From NCBI GenBank assembly GCA_965153455.1, contig OZ234502.1:11625495-11689494 (forward strand): a stretch of 64,000 bases of DNA. The letters run 5' to 3'. Shown here piece by piece: positions 60,503 to 64,000 of this stretch (the stretch's first letter is position 1; every line of letters begins with the position of its first letter). The position numbers were made by a program, and so were the translations under genes. A model generated the notes under the pieces. The model was not told the DNA's origin. It ran no database searches and saw only the letters and a list, made by a program, of their open reading frames with translations. This DNA comes from Sphagnum compactum. Its lineage: Eukaryota; Bryophyta; Sphagnopsida; Sphagnales.

Positions 60503-60560
60503 GTAAGCCAGAAACCGCGGGTCGGCAGCAATGATCATTCCGTGGTAGGTCAGGCCCACA
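60100..60560 (-). promoter_or_regulatory. upstream region of the C2 gene with a (GA)n tract
   Basis: A (GA)n microsatellite of about 48 bp at 60454-60501 reads (CT)n on the gene's strand. CT-rich tracts are common near plant transcription starts. The exact start is not visible. Confidence 0.5.
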
Positions 60561-62099
60561 GAGGGGAGCATCACCAGAATAAAGTGCCCATCCCGAGCCG
60601 ACAGCCGAGGGCAGCGTCAAATTCTGACAATGCTCTCAACCAAGGGCCTTACCGTGTGCAGGGCCTACCACACCAAGATCCTTTTATCAAGAGCCTTTCA
60701 TCATGCCCAAAAAAAACAACGAGCCATGATGAAATGTGTAAGAGTCTGCCCAGAAAACGTAAGATGAGCTCCCCCATGGCAAGAGGAAGCTTACCGATTT
60801 CAGGCACCCTCTCAACACGCTTGTAAATCTGTGAGAGGTAATAATGAATACAAAGCGTCACAAGTACTCGTAAGAGCAAATTTTACTTTGTTGGCAGTTG
60901 CCTCCGCGTTCTACAGTGCAATGATGAAGCCCACAAGTTAGAAACTGTGGCCTCCAGGCTCATCATTAAGGCAGCCTTTGGCAAAATGGGCAACCATGTT
61001 TGGGGCCTTCTTTTTTACAACAAATTTGTTGCCAATTATTTGTGATTTTATTTTGCTACTTTGATCTTGTTTTATGATCTTGTTTTATTATTTTTGTGTT
61101 TACATTTTCATGTTTTATCATAATAAAAATGTGTTTTCATTTTCATTTGCACATTTCATGTTTTTGTCTCTAGCGGTTTTGTTTTTGGTCTTTATATTCT
61201 ATGCTTGGATTTAGGCTTAGGTCTTTATTTTCACCATTCGTCTTCATAATTCTTGTGCTTGTAACACTTTGTTGTTTCACCTTGCTTATTATTTGCCTCG
61301 TTTATTGTTCAACGCCTTGATTTTGTTAAACTAATATTCACCCACCAATTTTTCTTATTCCAGTCTTCATATAGTGAACTTCAAACTTTCTTCTCCAAGT
61401 TCAATAAGTTTATCACCTTTCATTTTTATTTTTTATGCAATTTTTTACTTGTGAAGTTTCCTCATTTTGTGTATATGCTTCGTTTGCTTTCATTGCATTT
61501 TTATTTTTTCCTTTCTTTATTATTTGTTAATGTATTGATATATGTTGTGAATTGTGTAAAGGTTTTTGATTACTAGAAAAAAGTTCCACGCTTGACATTC
61601 ACTATACATTTGCACATATTCCATGGCATAAAAGTGAACAATTTTGTACATGATTACAAATGTTTTGAGTTTTATTTGTTTTGTTCTAGGTAGTTCAATA
61701 AATTAAAATACTATAATGTAAACCCCTTTGTGAAAAATATTTAGTTTTGGCCTCTCCATCCCACAAATGTTCTCTTGTGAAAAGTGTTTTGTTTGGAAAT
61801 GGAACAATCAAGTCAAAATGAAATGTAATAGGAATTGAAAATGAGTTTTATGGAATTCTTCCCAATGAAGTTTCTATGAAAGAGGACCTTTTGGTAGAAG
61901 CTTCAAAGGAAAATTTCACTTTGCAAACAAAAATTAGCTCCATTCATGAAAGGATGCAAGTCAATCTTGAAAAAGTACATGCTGAAAAATATTGAAAAAA
62001 CATGTGGATGTAGACCGTGTTACAATTCCAAAAAAGCTTGAAAAGGAAATAAACAATCTTGTGAAGCCCAGGTATTTAAAAGACAACCAACAAAAAAAA
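60561..62099. other. AT-rich spacer, no gene
   Basis: The first 300 bp are GC-richer and may belong to the C2 gene promoter. After 61000 it is T-rich low-complexity DNA. Diverged coding-like DNA of the hAT remnant may begin near 61850. Confidence 0.35.
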
Positions 62100-62879
62100 A
62101 CTTAATCTATCTAGTTATGCAATATATAAAAATTTGGTGCAAAAGATCCTTTCAAAAAGAATGATGTGCAACAGAAACAATTCCTACAAGACCTTGGCCT
62201 TTTGGTTGTCAAAAATCACCTACCTATTCAATTTGTGGTAATACATGGTTGAAGCATCTTGTAATGCATTTCTGTTTAAGAGTTGTGTTTCTTTCAAAAA
62301 AAATCTTTTCACAAAAGGTGTTGCCCAATTTGGTGGAGAGGAAAAAACAAGAATATGTTTTGCCAAAACTTGTAGAATGTCATTCTACTATAACAAGTTT
62401 TGACTTATGGATGTCAAAAGGAACACATGACATTTTTGCTTTGGTGATAAATTTTTTGAAGACTGATTGGCAACTAAAACATATCACAATAAATTTGCTT
62501 AAAGCAAACAATATTACAAGACAAGTTTTGACAAGAAACTTAATTACATAGTTGGATGCATATGGATTAAGAAAGAAGATTATTGTTTATGTTAAAGATG
62601 AAAGGGCAAATTTGAATGTAATGACAATGACACTAAAATTGTGGTTAGTTTTGAGATTTTGGGTTTGCATGAAAGTTATCAAGGTACATGATTTGGCCAT
62701 GCATTTTTCAAAACATGCCAATATGGGACAACCAAAGAATTTTTTTGCGAAAACTTCAAACATGTGTCCATTAAGGTTGTTCAATCAAATTTACAAAAAT
62801 GTGTAGTGTGACCCAATTGTTTTGGGAAAGGCGAGAATGCAACAAAACTTGTATGGATACTAAATTTCACCCAAGAAAG
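62100..62879 (+). pseudogene. hAT-like transposase remnant
   Basis: Plus-strand pieces read DVQQKQFLQDLGLLVVKNHL, then VLPKLVECHSTITSFDLWMS and KGTHDIFALVINFLKTDWQL, then YGLRKKIIVYVKDERANLNV. SFDLW and the WxxDWxxKH-like middle are typical of hAT-type plant proteins. Stops and frameshifts interrupt it every 100-300 bp. It ends at the LTR that begins near 62880. Confidence 0.55.
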
Positions 62880-63530
62880 TGTTAGTAAACATTAATACCT
62901 ATGGTTCAAATGACCAATAGTTAAATAATACATAACCTAAAAACATAATTCCAATAGTTGCTAACCTTTGAAGATCTCTCTCCTTCTCTTTATGAACACT
63001 TGCTATGTTCATTTTGGTACACTTGAATTAAGTGTCTACATCTTTTCTTTCCTTTATGTTTTGTATCATGGTATGAGAGTAGGTTATTCACAAGATTTGA
63101 AATAATATATTAATATTAATATTACGCATTTTGATAATGAACATGTCATAGATTAAAAATCTTTGTGAATATTATAATTTATGAATTATGTGTATCATAA
63201 AGTAACAAGCAATAAAGACATCCCCAAATTTGATGGCTTGTATTTCAATGTATGGAAACATCGATTGTCACTTAATATGGAAGTAAATTAATTTATAATT
63301 ATAGTGAATGGTTCAGAAAATAAACTTCAAGTATCCACCATAGTTAGTTTTCAACCATTGTCTCTTTTTGGAAAGGGGAGCATTGTTGATTAGGAAGATA
63401 GAAATGCATTGGTATATATATCATTAATTGCCTTGATAATATAATGATTTTTCATATTCAATCATGCCAAACCTCTCATGAAGCATGGGAGGAATTAATC
63501 AGGACCGTGTTTTTAGTTTGAGCAACACAT
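62880..63530 (+). mobile_element. 5' end of a second copia element inside the hAT remnant
   Basis: A putative LTR (62880-63068, TG...CA) is followed by a PBS-like TGGTATGAGAGTAGG at 63069-63083. From 63205 the plus strand reads IPKFDGLYFNVWKHRLSLN, IVNGSE and RNALVYISLIAL, a degraded gag UBN2 region with stops. The insertion point, after cccaagaaag, interrupts the hAT reading frame. The right part lies beyond the window. Confidence 0.55.
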
Positions 63531-64000
63531 CTTTGATTGGAGCAAACACCTTCATTTGGGTGTGAGCTCCGTGTGTGATTTGGAAATATTTAGTCATATG
63601 TATAAAACGATCTCTCTATTTCGGGGGCTTTTTGACATTTAGCCCCTGAATAGTGAAACCATTTGCTACTTAATGTATTGTAAGAATACTATCTACATTT
63701 AACTTTAGACCACACGCTTATTCAAGGAAGCTTTCAATTTCTGTTCTTATTTTTTCAGCCCCATTTTCGATGTCGAAAATAAAAACTACGAAATTGTCAG
63801 CCTTATGTGGCTTAATTGTTGGAAATGAAGATCTAATATATTATATTTGGTATTTTTCCCTATCTCCATCAGTATAGCTCTTCGATTTGCTAGATTACGA
63901 GAATAATTTCTTTTCTTACAGAAGAACCCGTAAGTTGAAATTTTGCGTCTTGTAACATTTTTCCTTCTTTGAATTTTTTTTCCATACTAAGCATAAATTG
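63531..64000. other. end of window, no further feature assigned
   Basis: Presumably the continuation of the copia internal region or flanking AT-rich DNA. No motif is recognised. Confidence 0.25.

Noticed and set aside
60295-60620. Ser/Leu repeat peptides near 60.45 kb
   Set aside because: Translations of the (GA)n microsatellite.

Overview
This is nuclear DNA of a land plant. The evidence is a spliced TMEM135-like gene, a spliced C2-domain gene, an organelle RNA-editing PPR gene of the DYW class, and abundant plant-type transposons: Ty1/copia, Helitron, a LINE with a zf-RVT tail, hAT-like and pogo-like elements, and MITEs. The large transposon-filled intergenic spaces and the DYW protein with near-identical internal PPR modules fit a fern or lycophyte, but I cannot fix the species from sequence alone.

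Layout. (1) 1-7.2 kb: a decayed Ty1/copia element with two 209-bp LTRs, PBS and PPT. Its gag, RT and RNase H read on the minus strand while integrase reads on the plus strand, and it is broken up by repeated AT-rich blocks and a 300-bp palindrome. (2) 7.2-15.3 kb: degenerate sequence, a 51-bp minisatellite nested in a higher-order repeat (9.95-10.93 kb), and a weak two-exon gene candidate on the minus strand (12.97-13.48 kb). (3) 15.3-27 kb: a transposon cluster. A Helitron Rep/helicase pseudogene with a preserved 3' hairpin and CTAG end lies next to a foldback element with arms of about 0.8 kb and an Arg/Cys-rich repeat ORF. After these come fragments of host genes (a FAD2 desaturase and a SINA-type E3 ligase) and a nearly intact 2.3-kb pogo-like transposon with perfect TIRs and a TA duplication. 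(4) 28.3-31.1 kb: a 5'-truncated LINE. (5) 31-40.6 kb: mostly AT-rich sequence with hairpin repeats and a hAT-like fragment. (6) 40.7-45.8 kb: an apparently functional eight-exon TMEM135-like gene with an unusual three-copy TATA region. (7) 46-53.5 kb: intergenic, with two copies of one MITE family. (8) 53.6-56.5 kb: an intact DYW PPR gene. (9) 58.35-60.1 kb: a five-exon C2-domain gene on the minus strand, convergent with the PPR gene, with a (GA)n tract upstream. (10) 62-64 kb: a hAT-like transposase remnant interrupted by the 5' end of another copia element.

Three genes look functional: the TMEM135-like membrane protein, the DYW PPR and the C2 protein. They are unrelated in role and there is no operon-like logic. 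Everything else is mobile or decayed. The most unusual objects are the foldback element with the three-unit Arg-rich ORF, the neighbouring host-gene fragments, and the nearly intact pogo-like element. Exon boundaries were placed by eye from GT/AG sites, reading frame and family resemblance; no alignment or expression data were available.
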